From assembly GCA_964619265.1 (NCBI GenBank), contig CAZUCE010000003.1:186001-250000 (forward strand): a stretch of 64,000 bases of DNA, read 5' to 3'. The number at the start of each line of letters is the position of its first letter. The first letter of the stretch is position 1. Shown here piece after piece: positions 8,380 to 17,951 of the stretch. Made by a program: the position numbers and the translations under genes. Under the pieces are notes generated by a model, which saw only the letters and a list, made by a program, of their open reading frames with translations, was not told the origin of the DNA and did no database searches. This DNA is from CAZUCE01 sp964619265 (GTDB taxonomy: Bacteria > Planctomycetota > UBA1135 > GCA-002686595).

Positions 8380-10683
8380 ATGAGCCTCGCGCTGCTCATT
8401 GCGCTCGTGCTTGGCACGGGCCTCGGACTCGCGGTGACGGTTGCCCGTCGTCGCGAGCTCCGTTCCATGCGCGTAGGTCTTGAGTCGCGCGAGCGAGCGA
8501 AGCAGACGGGCGCAGCGCAGGCGCTGCTCCAACATCCAGTCGTCGACCTATCGCGCTGCCTCGGGTGCGGAACATGCGTTGCCGCCTGCCCGGAAGAAGG
8601 CGTGCTCGAAATGCTGCACGGGCAAGCCGCCGTGATTCGCGGCGGGCGCTGCGTGGGACACGCAGCGTGCGAAACGGAGTGCCCCACCGGTGCGGTCACC
8701 GTCACGCTCGGCAACCTGGCCGAACGCGACGATGTCCCCGCGATCACCGAGCAATTCGAAGCCAAGGGCCAGCACGGACTATTCCTGGCCGGAGAAGTAA
8801 CAGCCCACGCACTGATCAAAACAGCGATCGAGCACGGCAAATTGGTCGCCGGCGAAGTCGCGCGGCGCGCGGAATTGGATGGGCCGGCTCCGGAGGGTGT
8901 CACGGAGCTTCTGATTGTTGGCGCGGGCCCAGCCGGCCTGGCCTGCGCCCTCGCCGCCAAGGAATGCGGCGTGCAGGCGGTGCTCCTCGACCAGGAGGCC
9001 GAGCTCGGAGGCACCGTCGCGCGCTACCCGCGTGCCAAGTTGGTGCTGACTCAACCGGTCCAAATGCCGCTTTACGGCAAGCTCCGCGAGACGACCTACA
9101 CGAAAGAAGAGCTCATGGAGCGCTGGCACACCATGGCTCGCGAGCAAGAGCTTGCCTTCGAAGGCGGGCACACGTTCGAGCAACTCGAGCGACTAACGGA
9201 CGGCACGTTTCTTGTGAAGACTTCGCGCGGCAAGCTTCGCGCTCGCTCGGTGTGCCTTGCTATCGGCCGGCGCGGGACGCCGCGCAAACTCGGCGTTCCG
9301 GGCGAGGAGCTCCCCCACGTGGCCTACGACCTGGTGGATGCCCAGGCCTTCCGCAATCAGCCGATCCTGGTGGTCGGCGGAGGAGACTCCGCCGTCGAAG
9401 CTGCGCTAGGACTCGCCGAACAACCCGGCAATCGGGTCACACTGGCCTACCGGCGCGAGGCCTTCTTTCGCCTGCGCGCACAGAACGAGCTTCGCATCGA
9501 ACAAGCCCGCAAATCCGGGCGCATCGACGTGCGCTTCGCAACCGAAGTCGACGAGATTCGGGCGGACTCCGTGCAGCTCACGGGCGCCACTGAAACGGAA
9601 GAACTGCCCTGCAGCGCCGTCTTCGTGCAGGCCGGCGGCATCGCGCCGACTGAACGCCTGCGACAAGCGGGAGTATCCTTCGATCACGAATCCACCGACG
9701 CGGGCACGCAAGAAGCCGGAACCGGACTCCTGCGCGCGCTGGCCATCGGTTTCACGCTCAGCCTCGGCGCCCTGGCCTTCGTGCTCTGGCATCGCGACTA
9801 CTATCTGCTCGATCAAGCGGCTCGCCCAGCCCACGAGAAGCACGACCTCCTCCGTCCGGGCCTTGGAATTGGGCTAGGACTAGGGCTCGCGTCGCTCGCT
9901 CTGATTGGCGCAAACCTACTGTACCTGGCCCGCCGTTACGGCAAGATCGGATTCACCTTCGGCAGTTTGAGCGCCTGGATGACTCTGCACGTCGCCACCG
10001 GCGTGCTTGCGTTCTTGTTCGCCGCCTTGCACGCCGCGCTTGGGCCGCGCGATACGGTCGGCGGACGCGCCTTTTGGTTGATGGCCATCTTGATCGCGAC
10101 GGGAGCTATCGGGCGTTACCTGTACAGTTTCGTCCCGCGCGCCGCGAACGGCCGTGAGCTCGCCCTTTCGGAAGCGCGTGCGCGCTTGGAACGACTCTCC
10201 AGCGCCTGGGACCGCACCCACACCAGCTTCGCCGAGAAAGCGCGCGAAGAAATGAACGCAATGATTGAGCGGCGCCAATGGCGCGGCCACTTCGTGGGTC
10301 GGCTGGGAGCGCTGTTTGGAGCCCAACATGACCTCGCGCGCGTAACACGCAACCTCGATCGTCGCGCGCGCGAAGAGGGCTTGGCCGACGATCAAAGGCA
10401 CGAGACTCTCAGGTTGGTGCGTGGGGCGCACCGGGCTGCGCTCATGGCCGCCCACTACGAGGATCTGCGCGCGGTCATGAGTACTTGGCGCTGGATCCAC
10501 CGCTGGGGCGCGCTGCTGCTGCTTGCCCTGGTTGGCCTGCACGTGGCCTACGCCCTGTCCTACGGCGCACACCTGTTCGAGGAGCCGAGCTTCCGCGTGC
10601 CCGAACCGGAATCGCCCATCACCGAATCAGCTCCCGTTGAAGCCGGAACCCGAGTCCTCCCAGCTGCAGAGCCCGCTCCGTGA
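8380..10683 (+). CDS. membrane ferredoxin / FAD-NAD(P) oxidoreductase / cytochrome b-like fusion
   Basis: 767 residues in three parts. An N-terminal membrane helix (4-22) precedes a two-cluster ferredoxin: C60-x2-C63-x2-C66-x3-C70, then C91-x2-H94-x2-C97-x3-C101, with His where the second Cys is usual. Residues ~177-430 form a thioredoxin-reductase-like flavoprotein with an FAD motif (IVGAGPAGLACALAA) and an NAD(P) motif (VVGGGDSAVEAALGLAE) but no redox CxxC, as in YpdA/Bdr-type proteins. Residues ~450-740 hold about five membrane helices with His residues placed as in b-type cytochromes (LHVATG..ALHAAL; IHRWG..GLHVAY). It could move electrons between NAD(P)H and the periplasm. The next gene, a 23-heme cytochrome, overlaps its stop (GTGA), which names the likely partner. 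Confidence 0.85.
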   Translation: MSLALLIALVLGTGLGLAVTVARRRELRSMRVGLESRERAKQTGAAQALLQHPVVDLSRCLGCGTCVAACPEEGVLEMLHGQAAVIRGGRCVGHAACETECPTGAVTVTLGNLAERDDVPAITEQFEAKGQHGLFLAGEVTAHALIKTAIEHGKLVAGEVARRAELDGPAPEGVTELLIVGAGPAGLACALAAKECGVQAVLLDQEAELGGTVARYPRAKLVLTQPVQMPLYGKLRETTYTKEELMERWHTMAREQELAFEGGHTFEQLERLTDGTFLVKTSRGKLRARSVCLAIGRRGTPRKLGVPGEELPHVAYDLVDAQAFRNQPILVVGGGDSAVEAALGLAEQPGNRVTLAYRREAFFRLRAQNELRIEQARKSGRIDVRFATEVDEIRADSVQLTGATETEELPCSAVFVQAGGIAPTERLRQAGVSFDHESTDAGTQEAGTGLLRALAIGFTLSLGALAFVLWHRDYYLLDQAARPAHEKHDLLRPGLGIGLGLGLASLALIGANLLYLARRYGKIGFTFGSLSAWMTLHVATGVLAFLFAALHAALGPRDTVGGRAFWLMAILIATGAIGRYLYSFVPRAANGRELALSEARARLERLSSAWDRTHTSFAEKAREEMNAMIERRQWRGHFVGRLGALFGAQHDLARVTRNLDRRAREEGLADDQRHETLRLVRGAHRAALMAAHYEDLRAVMSTWRWIHRWGALLLLALVGLHVAYALSYGAHLFEEPSFRVPEPESPITESAPVEAGTRVLPAAEPAP

Positions 10684-12767
10684 AGTTCGATCAGCCCAAG
10701 GTTTGGATCGCCCTGTTCAGCGCACTGGCCGTGCTTTCGATCGCTGTCGTCGACCGCGGCCGCACCTCGCCCGGTCCGCTCACCGCGGTGCATGGCGCAC
10801 AGGCCGAGCTCGCCGGCCCGAATAGCTGCTCGGAGTGTCACGGTGGCTGGACAAGATCCATGACGTCGGCTTGCCTCGACTGCCATGAACCCATCGCCGC
10901 GCAACTCCACCAGGACGAGGGGCTGCATGGGCTGCTCGACGAAACCGCCGTAGCGCGCTGCGCCGCCTGTCACTCGGACCACCACGGGGCGGATTTCCAG
11001 CTCATCAATGCGGCTAGCTTCAAGAAGGCCGGATTCGACGGCGCCGAGGGATTTGATCACAGCTTCATCGGCTTTGACATGGCCGGCAAGCACCTGGACC
11101 TGAGCTGCGTGGAGTGTCACGAGCACGCCGAAGCCCAGGTCTTGCCTGAGGGTGCGCTCCGTTTTCTCGGCATCGAACAAAGCTGCGCTTCATGCCACGA
11201 GGATCCCCACGAAGGCGCCATGGTGCTCGAATGCGCCCAGTGTCACTCGCAGGAGACCTTCGAGGAGCAACACAGCCTTGGGCACGCAGACCACCTAAGC
11301 CTGGTCGGGGGACATGCGGCGCTCTCCTGCCGCGAATGCCACGACCCGACGGGTCTGCACGCGCTCGAAGGGCTCGCTCGCCCGGGCCGCAAGGCCAAGG
11401 CCCGCGCCTGCGCGGATTGCCACGACTCACCCCACAACGAGCCGCGCATCACAGGCTTGGCCGGGATGGAGGGCGTGCGTCCCGAAGCTTCCTGCTCGGT
11501 GTGCCACGAGTTAGAGCATGAACGGTTCGACGATCCGGCGCTATCCGTTACCGATCGCCAGCACGCGGCTCTCGGTTTCCAACTGGGCGCGCCACACGCA
11601 AACCTAGATTGTGCTGCCTGTCACGACCCCGATCTGGAACGCTTCGAAGAGCGTCACCCCGGACGCGGGCAACAGGCCTGCTCGGCCTGCCACGAAGACC
11701 CTCACGCTGGGCAGTTCGACGACGTGCTCGAAAGCGGAGAGCCCTTTGGCGCAGCGGGCTGCACGGCCTGTCACGCACAGACCGAATTCGAGCCGCATCG
11801 ATTTGACGGAAACCTGCACAGCCGCGCGGGTCTCTCCCTGGAAGGCACGCATGCCGAGTTGGAGTGCTCCGCCTGCCATTCGGATCCCGCCCCGGGCACG
11901 GCTCGCCTTTTTGACGGCACACCCAGCGAATGCGACGCATGCCACCAAGACGCCCACCAGGATTTCTTTGCGCCGTTCCTCGCCGAACTCCCAGGCGTAG
12001 AGCATGGAGACTGCGCCCGTTGTCACGCCCCCACCGAGTTCAATGATCTCCTAGACCACGGCTTCGACCACGCCCTCCACACTCCTTTCCCGCTCGCTGG
12101 CGCCCACGCCCAAGGTGATTGCTCCTCCTGTCACGAGCCCTTGGCTCAACCGGACGACGCCGCGCGCCAATTTGGCTTCGCCTGCGACCCGCTCGGGAGC
12201 CTAGCCGGCTGCATCACCTGCCACACCGACCCACACGAAGGGCGCTTCGACCGTGAAGGCCTACCGCTCGAAATCCAGGGCCGCGTTTCCTGCGAGCGCT
12301 GTCACGACCAGGCTTCGTTCCGCAGCTTGCCCTACGGATTCGACCACCACGGCTGGACTGGCTTCCCACTCGACGGATCGCACGAGCAGGCAAAGTGCTC
12401 CGCTTGCCACGCCCCCCAACGCGCCCTTCATTTGGGAGCCCGCACCTGGCAGCCCGCCGCGGGCACCAACTGCGCGGCTTGTCACGAAGACCCCCACGCG
12501 GGGCAGTTCGCCAATTCCACCGGCGAGACCACCTGCGCCCAATGCCACGAGGACACGAGTGCATTCTCGATCCTCGACTTCGACCACAACCAAGACTCGC
12601 GCTTCCCCCTCGATGGAGCTCACCGGGAAGTTGCCTGTGCCGGATGCCACGAAGCGGACCTCTTCGGAGAACGGGAGACCGTCCGTTACAAGCCGCTCGG
12701 CATGGAATGCACCGACTGCCACACCATCCAGCCCGGGTCCTTGCGAAGTCAACTTGGCGGGCGCTGA
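10680..12767 (+). CDS. 23-CxxCH multiheme cytochrome c
   Basis: 695 residues, GTG start overlapping the upstream stop. An N-terminal hydrophobic helix (about 8-25) without a lipobox suggests export with cleavage or a membrane anchor. I count 23 CxxCH motifs, about one per 28 residues, so the protein is essentially a heme wire. Many sites fall in two recurring contexts: C..CHEDPHxGxF and F..PLxGAHA....C..CH, indicating expansion by repeat duplication. It should be matured by ResB/CcsA encoded upstream and is expected in the periplasm, receiving electrons from, or giving them to, the coupled flavocytochrome. Extra His residues near the motifs (DPH, FDH) could be distal heme ligands. Its exact family name is not clear to me. 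Confidence 0.92.
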   Translation: MKFDQPKVWIALFSALAVLSIAVVDRGRTSPGPLTAVHGAQAELAGPNSCSECHGGWTRSMTSACLDCHEPIAAQLHQDEGLHGLLDETAVARCAACHSDHHGADFQLINAASFKKAGFDGAEGFDHSFIGFDMAGKHLDLSCVECHEHAEAQVLPEGALRFLGIEQSCASCHEDPHEGAMVLECAQCHSQETFEEQHSLGHADHLSLVGGHAALSCRECHDPTGLHALEGLARPGRKAKARACADCHDSPHNEPRITGLAGMEGVRPEASCSVCHELEHERFDDPALSVTDRQHAALGFQLGAPHANLDCAACHDPDLERFEERHPGRGQQACSACHEDPHAGQFDDVLESGEPFGAAGCTACHAQTEFEPHRFDGNLHSRAGLSLEGTHAELECSACHSDPAPGTARLFDGTPSECDACHQDAHQDFFAPFLAELPGVEHGDCARCHAPTEFNDLLDHGFDHALHTPFPLAGAHAQGDCSSCHEPLAQPDDAARQFGFACDPLGSLAGCITCHTDPHEGRFDREGLPLEIQGRVSCERCHDQASFRSLPYGFDHHGWTGFPLDGSHEQAKCSACHAPQRALHLGARTWQPAAGTNCAACHEDPHAGQFANSTGETTCAQCHEDTSAFSILDFDHNQDSRFPLDGAHREVACAGCHEADLFGERETVRYKPLGMECTDCHTIQPGSLRSQLGGR

Positions 12768-13210
12768 TGCAGAACCTGCTCTGCGCCGCCCGGCCACCCA
12801 GTGCGAGCCTGTGATGCAGCGGGTGAATGGCGGCGCTCCTGAACCGCGCGAAGGAGAAGTCTGAACTTCCCGAATTCAGGCGGGCCAGTCCCTTTCCACT
12901 CCGTATCGCCGTTGGCAGAGTGCCTTTGAGGATTTCGAACAGGAGAGAAGTCCCGGGGTGGACCGATTTTCAGGTAAGCGAGGTGCCGAATACTGCCCCC
13001 GATGCCGGGAGTCAGACCCTACAATTGGGTTCCGTCCCAGACTCGATCGCCTGCTCACCCTGACGTTCGCTTAGGCCCGCGACTCAAACTCCACCGTTCC
13101 ATCGCTGCGCGCATTCGAGGCTTTCCCCGAATCCACCTGGCACCGGCCTTAGCTCTAAGCTCGGGCAAGCGATCGGAGCTCCTCCCCACCCTCTGCACCT
13201 TGGTATCGCC
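12768..13210. other. intergenic stretch, no gene seen
   Basis: About 440 bp between the 23-heme cytochrome and the propeller protein. Short open frames here have no recognisable features. A TACAAT hexamer at 13020-13025 resembles a -10 box, but no convincing -35 element precedes it. No terminator hairpin with a T-run was seen. Confidence 0.5.
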
Positions 13211-14911
13211 TTGACAACATCACGAGCCGCAAAGCTGACCCTCGCCCTCGGATTGACCAGCCTCGGTCAAGGTATTTCGATCGCGGTCGCCCAGGTCGAG
13301 GAAGCCTGGGCCTCCAACTACAGCGGCCTTGTCGATTTCGGCAGCTCGGAATCCGTCGAGGACCTTGCCGTCCGCGACGGGTCGGTGTTCGTCACCGGAC
13401 ACACCTCGAATTTCCTCCAGCGTCGCTGGGCCACGGTGAAGTACGACAGCGAAGGCCAGGAGGTATGGAGCCGTATCTCCCCTGCCGGAACCGGCGAAAG
13501 TGATGCGGTCGCCGTCGATGCCGCCGGGAATGCCTACGTCACAGGTTGGGTGCTCCTCAACGATGACCTCACGGCAACAACGGTCAAGTTCAGTCCCGAA
13601 GGGACGATCCTCTGGCAACGGAACTACTCTTCTGCCGGTGGAAACAACCAAGGCCTTGCGATCCGATTGGACAACGAAGAGGACATCTACATCGCCGGTT
13701 CTTCCTTCAACACCAACAACAACTTTGACGTGATGTTGCTCAAGTACGACTCAGACGGAGCCCTGCTCTGGAGTCGCACGGTCGGCAAACCGGGGATAGG
13801 GGATGTAGGTCGCGAAATGACGATCGATCCCTTCGGCAACGCCATTGTCTGCGGGATCACCGGCGACGACGCGTACCTCGTCAAGTTCAGCCCAGATGGA
13901 GACTTGCTCTGGGAAGTCGAGCGCAAGGGATACTCCACCAACGATCACTGGGACAACGTCGAGTCCGACGCCGATGGGAACCTCTACGCAAGCGGGGAAA
14001 TCAACCCGCCGTCTGAGGAAGCGCACATCTGGACAACCAAATACGATCCCGATGGCAACGTCCTTTGGGAACAGGCCTACGACGGCACCGGGAGCATTCC
14101 GAATTTTTCAGCGGACCTTGCCGTGACTTCCGACGGCGGCGCAGTGGTTGTCGGCCAAAGTTGGGACGACGTCATTCACATCTTCACGAGACGTTACGCA
14201 CCGGACGGCACGATCCTCTGGACACGACTCGAAAACGCCGGCTACACGCATGGTGGCGGGCGCGCCTTGGCCGTGGACGATTCCGACCGCATCTATGTGA
14301 CGGGCCTCGCCTACGACGATTCCTTCCAGCAAGACACCGTCACCTTGGCCTATTCACCGGGCGGGGACTTGCTGTGGTCGCAGTCCTTCGCCGATCCGAA
14401 CGACGGTGTGGACACCCCCCATGCGCTTGCGGTCGATGAAGCTTCCAACGTGTTCGTTGCCGGCCGGGCCTTCAAGGGCATCGGCGCCGGCACCTTTCAG
14501 GATTTCAATGTGCTCCGATACACCCAAGGCATGGGGGCGGACACGCCGATGCTCTCGGCCGCTACGGGAGACAGCGTGACCTTTAGCCTCGACGCCGGGC
14601 TCGACCGCGCGCTCCGCAATTACTGGGTGCTTGGCAGCGTGACGGGAACTTCACCGGGGACTCCGCTCCCGGACGGAAGCTCTCTCCCACTCAACTTCGA
14701 CGCCTTCACCGAACTCACCATCACCGCGGCCAACAGCCCGCTCCTGGTGAACTCCTTCGGCGTGCTCGATGCAAATGGAGAAGCTACGGCCCAGTTCAAT
14801 ATGGGCCCGCTGGCCGCTTCCTTTGTTGGCTTGGAATTCCAGTTTGCCTACACGCTGCTGGCTCCCTTTGGCTTCCACTCCGAACCGATTGAAATCGTAG
14901 TCGGTGAATAG
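13211..14911 (+). CDS. secreted SBBP beta-propeller protein
   Basis: 566 residues from TTG 13211, the only start giving an intact signal peptide (LTLALGLTSLGQGISIAVAQ). Residues ~35-430 contain seven clear repeats with the signature (Y/F)xxDGxxLW (YDSEGQEVW, FSPEGTILW, YDSDGALLW, FSPDGDLLW, YDPDGNVLW, YAPDGTILW, YSPGGDLLW), each preceded by GNxYVTG-type strands. This is the SBBP/delta-60 propeller pattern. Residues ~450-566 form a separate beta-rich C-terminal domain. There are no CxxCH or catalytic motifs. Such proteins are extracellular or outer-surface. It lies between two cytochrome blocks, so a role at the surface with them is possible but only positional. Confidence 0.8.
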   Translation: MTTSRAAKLTLALGLTSLGQGISIAVAQVEEAWASNYSGLVDFGSSESVEDLAVRDGSVFVTGHTSNFLQRRWATVKYDSEGQEVWSRISPAGTGESDAVAVDAAGNAYVTGWVLLNDDLTATTVKFSPEGTILWQRNYSSAGGNNQGLAIRLDNEEDIYIAGSSFNTNNNFDVMLLKYDSDGALLWSRTVGKPGIGDVGREMTIDPFGNAIVCGITGDDAYLVKFSPDGDLLWEVERKGYSTNDHWDNVESDADGNLYASGEINPPSEEAHIWTTKYDPDGNVLWEQAYDGTGSIPNFSADLAVTSDGGAVVVGQSWDDVIHIFTRRYAPDGTILWTRLENAGYTHGGGRALAVDDSDRIYVTGLAYDDSFQQDTVTLAYSPGGDLLWSQSFADPNDGVDTPHALAVDEASNVFVAGRAFKGIGAGTFQDFNVLRYTQGMGADTPMLSAATGDSVTFSLDAGLDRALRNYWVLGSVTGTSPGTPLPDGSSLPLNFDAFTELTITAANSPLLVNSFGVLDANGEATAQFNMGPLAASFVGLEFQFAYTLLAPFGFHSEPIEIVVGE

Positions 14912-15375
14912 GCCGGCCGGCCCAAGTCCGCGGTTCGACGAACCCCGGCGCCAATCGGAAGTCCTCCCCCGGCTCGACAGTCCCCCGGGGGGGGCGCTAC
15001 CGAGAAGAAGACCTGGCCAGCGGCAAGCCTTGGCTTACGCTCTGCAGGCACGTGCTCCAAGGTTGCGGTAGAGCGAAGCGCTACGTCACCCCGCAGGTTC
15101 GGGGCACCTGCCGAACTCCCTGGGACGCCGCTGTGAAACGTGCGCAAAGGGAAGGGAATTGGCGGACCAGGACTTAGCTCTCGTGGAGCCTAGCGTGCGC
15201 GCTTTCGAGCAGCGCCGAAGAACGCGCCCTCGAACTGGGCCGAGCTTTTGGGGCTCGCCACCTCCACGCGGCAATGGAGGTCGCTATCCTCCGAACCCGG
15301 TTTGCGGCGCACTTGCGACGTCCATCTCCCTTCGCTTTCCTTTGGCTTGGTCTTTCCCGCAGGTATTTCACAGTC
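14912..15375. other. intergenic stretch, no gene seen
   Basis: About 460 bp. It contains a C-run/G-run palindrome near 14983-14996 without a T-tract, and a TATCCT hexamer near 15286 upstream of the next gene that could be a -10 element. No coding potential is evident apart from the upstream extension of the following frame, which lacks a signal peptide in proper position. Confidence 0.4.
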
Positions 15376-17718
15376 ATGTTTCGGTTCCGCCGCCCCGCTG
15401 CTTGGATTTTCCTGCTCGCTCTTGTCTCCTCGACGTTCGCAGGATGCCGATCGTCTGGAAGTGGAATAGGAGAGACCGGGAGTTTGGGAACACCCGGCGA
15501 ACTCGCCGGAACCTGGAGCGGTGTGGTCCTTTCCTATCCCCAGCTCCTCCACGTCGAACTTGACCTCGAGCCGGAGGGGATTCCCGCCGGCGCTGGGGTC
15601 GAGGCGCTGACCGGGAAGATCCGCGTACAAAGCCTGGACTCCTACTTTTCGGGGCGCTCCTTCGACGTCGCGAACGAGTTGAGTTCTGGGGACGCCTTCG
15701 TCCAACTGGATCTGAATACGTCCACGTTCCAGCTTGGGATCCGCCCCGACGGGACACGTCAATCCCAGAACTGGACGTCGCTTTTGGTGGGGCGACAGGC
15801 CCTGTTCGACCCGCTCGGCGAGCAGATCGCCCTGCTCGGAGGCCGGCTCCAGAACGGGCTCGACGGCGCGGTGTTCCTGGTTCGGCCGAAAAAGTTCAAG
15901 TCGCTCGCCAAGAACTACAAGAAGTTCAATCGGCGGCCCGGTGGGAGTCGGCTTGCTCTACTCACCGCGCTCTTCAGCCGGGGCCCATCCAAGAAGAAGC
16001 TCAAGTCGTGGGTCAGCCCAGTCCTCGAAGACCCTACAGCGCCCGCGCTCTACCAAGGTAGAAGTGGATCGATCGAGAAGGCGGCCATCGTCTTGTTCGA
16101 GGACAGACATTTCAAAGCCCACTTTGGCAAGACCTTCGATCAGGTCGGGAAGGGAACCCTCGACGCGGTGCATCGCAAGCTGCGCGGAATGGGCAGGGGA
16201 AAAGCAACCGAACAGGAACAAACTCTCGCCGCGTTGAACCGGATGTTCTGGACGAACCTGGGCTCCCCTTCGGGAACTCAGACGCTCCAGGGCGTGTATA
16301 CCCTGCGTGCCGTTCAAGGTTGGGCCCGCTCCCAGCAAGCCAGACTGGAACAGCTCCGCGGCGTTGAAGCCGATTGGCAAGTGGCAAGCCAGATCCAAGT
16401 CGCGGCCCAGGCTTTCGCTACCCCGTGGTTGCTTGGCGATCAGGCTACAGAGTTCGAGGCTGCAGCAGAAAGCGCGCTGCAACGTGTCGCTCACCCAGTT
16501 CTTACCGCACGTCTCGAGGCCATCGCACAGATCCCCTCGGACAGGGACCGGAGGATCGAGGCAAGCCGCTTCCTCAGTCAGGCACCTGAAATGCACCAGC
16601 GCTTGTCGACCACCCAACGGGACGCGCTCAAGCTACGCGTGGATCAGCTCGTCGAAGAAGCAGCAGGCCAAGAGATCCAGCTGTACACGAGTCAGCTTCC
16701 AAGCCTTGGATCAGGAATAGCCGCGATCGAAGCGGGCAGCGCTTGGATCGGCCGATTCCAGTCGGAATTCACCCAGGTTCGAAGCTCTCCCGCCTATCTG
16801 GACGCGCTGGCGGGCTATCGCGAGCGACGCTCCACGGATCTGGATGCAGCGCGCGCCGCGATGCTGGCTGCCGTCGAGCGAGCAGACCGTTCCGAACTCT
16901 CGCAACTCGGCTCCAGCTGGTTTGTCGACTCAGGAGATCGTGAGCACGCGACCTACCAGGAGTTTCGATTGGCCGTGGATCAACGACGCGACTACTTGGC
17001 CTCAACCTATGAGCAACGCATCGATGAAGCCGAGCAGGCCGCGCGCGACGAAGTTGGATCAGGGGACCGCAACCCGCTGCGCTTCATCGACTTTCGCCAG
17101 CTGCCGTCCGGGGAGTTCCTCGAGTTCATTTACTACGGCACCGGAAACAACCACGATCAGGCCCAAGTCCTCCAGGCCCTCTCCAATCAGAATTTTGGCG
17201 CCCTATTCGATGCGGTCCAGTTCAAGACCAAGATGAAGGTCGCATTTGCCGGCTATCACGATGTGTACTTCGAGCGCTATGGCTCCACGCCGGATGTCCG
17301 GGCGCGCAGCGGCGAAAGCTGGACCGGAATCGTTAGGCGCACGGTTGTGAGCAACGACTACGGCGTCATCAGCGATACCACGGAAAGCAAGCCCTTCACC
17401 TGGGTCCGCACGCAGTATGCACAGACCTACCAAGACACCCTGGCCAACGAAGCAGATGCTCTGACCATGATCGTGGGAGCAGCCATTCAGGCCGTCGAGC
17501 ACGGAGGCAACACAAGCCAACAGCGCGCCGCATTCGCTGAGAACCTGTTCGGGTCTATGTTCGCTACGCCTCTTGGGCACCGCACCGCCTTCGAGCGATT
17601 CCTCGACGAGTTCGCCCAGGACTACCCCGCCACGGTAGATCACTTTGAAGAGAACCTACGGCGCGCTATGCAGCTCGAACCCCTGATCTCCATCACACCG
17701 ATCCCGCTGGGTCGCTGA
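15376..17718 (+). CDS. large lipoprotein of unknown function
   Basis: 780 residues from ATG 15376. This start is preferred over the open frame back to 15274 because it gives a normal signal peptide and lipobox (STFAGC, Cys24). The first ~150 mature residues are beta-rich (GTWSGVVLSYPQLLHVELDL). The rest is mostly helical, with charged coiled-coil-like stretches around residues 340-620 and a mixed segment near 580-680 containing FLEFIYYGTGNNHDQAQV. No heme, metal or catalytic motif was recognised. It precedes the outer-membrane barrel by 233 bp, so it may be part of the same envelope assembly, but nothing in the sequence proves this. Confidence 0.75.
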   Translation: MFRFRRPAAWIFLLALVSSTFAGCRSSGSGIGETGSLGTPGELAGTWSGVVLSYPQLLHVELDLEPEGIPAGAGVEALTGKIRVQSLDSYFSGRSFDVANELSSGDAFVQLDLNTSTFQLGIRPDGTRQSQNWTSLLVGRQALFDPLGEQIALLGGRLQNGLDGAVFLVRPKKFKSLAKNYKKFNRRPGGSRLALLTALFSRGPSKKKLKSWVSPVLEDPTAPALYQGRSGSIEKAAIVLFEDRHFKAHFGKTFDQVGKGTLDAVHRKLRGMGRGKATEQEQTLAALNRMFWTNLGSPSGTQTLQGVYTLRAVQGWARSQQARLEQLRGVEADWQVASQIQVAAQAFATPWLLGDQATEFEAAAESALQRVAHPVLTARLEAIAQIPSDRDRRIEASRFLSQAPEMHQRLSTTQRDALKLRVDQLVEEAAGQEIQLYTSQLPSLGSGIAAIEAGSAWIGRFQSEFTQVRSSPAYLDALAGYRERRSTDLDAARAAMLAAVERADRSELSQLGSSWFVDSGDREHATYQEFRLAVDQRRDYLASTYEQRIDEAEQAARDEVGSGDRNPLRFIDFRQLPSGEFLEFIYYGTGNNHDQAQVLQALSNQNFGALFDAVQFKTKMKVAFAGYHDVYFERYGSTPDVRARSGESWTGIVRRTVVSNDYGVISDTTESKPFTWVRTQYAQTYQDTLANEADALTMIVGAAIQAVEHGGNTSQQRAAFAENLFGSMFATPLGHRTAFERFLDEFAQDYPATVDHFEENLRRAMQLEPLISITPIPLGR

Positions 17719-17951
17719 CAGCCCGTGGCCAAAGGGCCGCGGCCCTGAATAGGCGGTCGAATTGCGCCTTGGCTGAGCGTATCGCCGGCTCAGAACCGGC
17801 AGCCCGGAACGTGCGCCGGATCAGGTGGGACTACTGGAATCCCCGTAGGTCCGGACCTCGATTGGGTTCACGGCCGGCCGATCATCAAGTTCGGCGATGA
17901 GGCGGTCGATCCGGGTCGAGCATGCTGCTCGACTCGGGCGGCGCGCTGCGC

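Noticed and set aside
12395..12864. Several open frames over the 3' end of the 23-heme gene
   Set aside because: GC-rich shadows; the CxxCH-containing frame is clearly the coding one.
13020..13025. TACAAT as a promoter for the propeller gene
   Set aside because: No -35 element at a proper distance; kept only as a comment in the intergenic entry.
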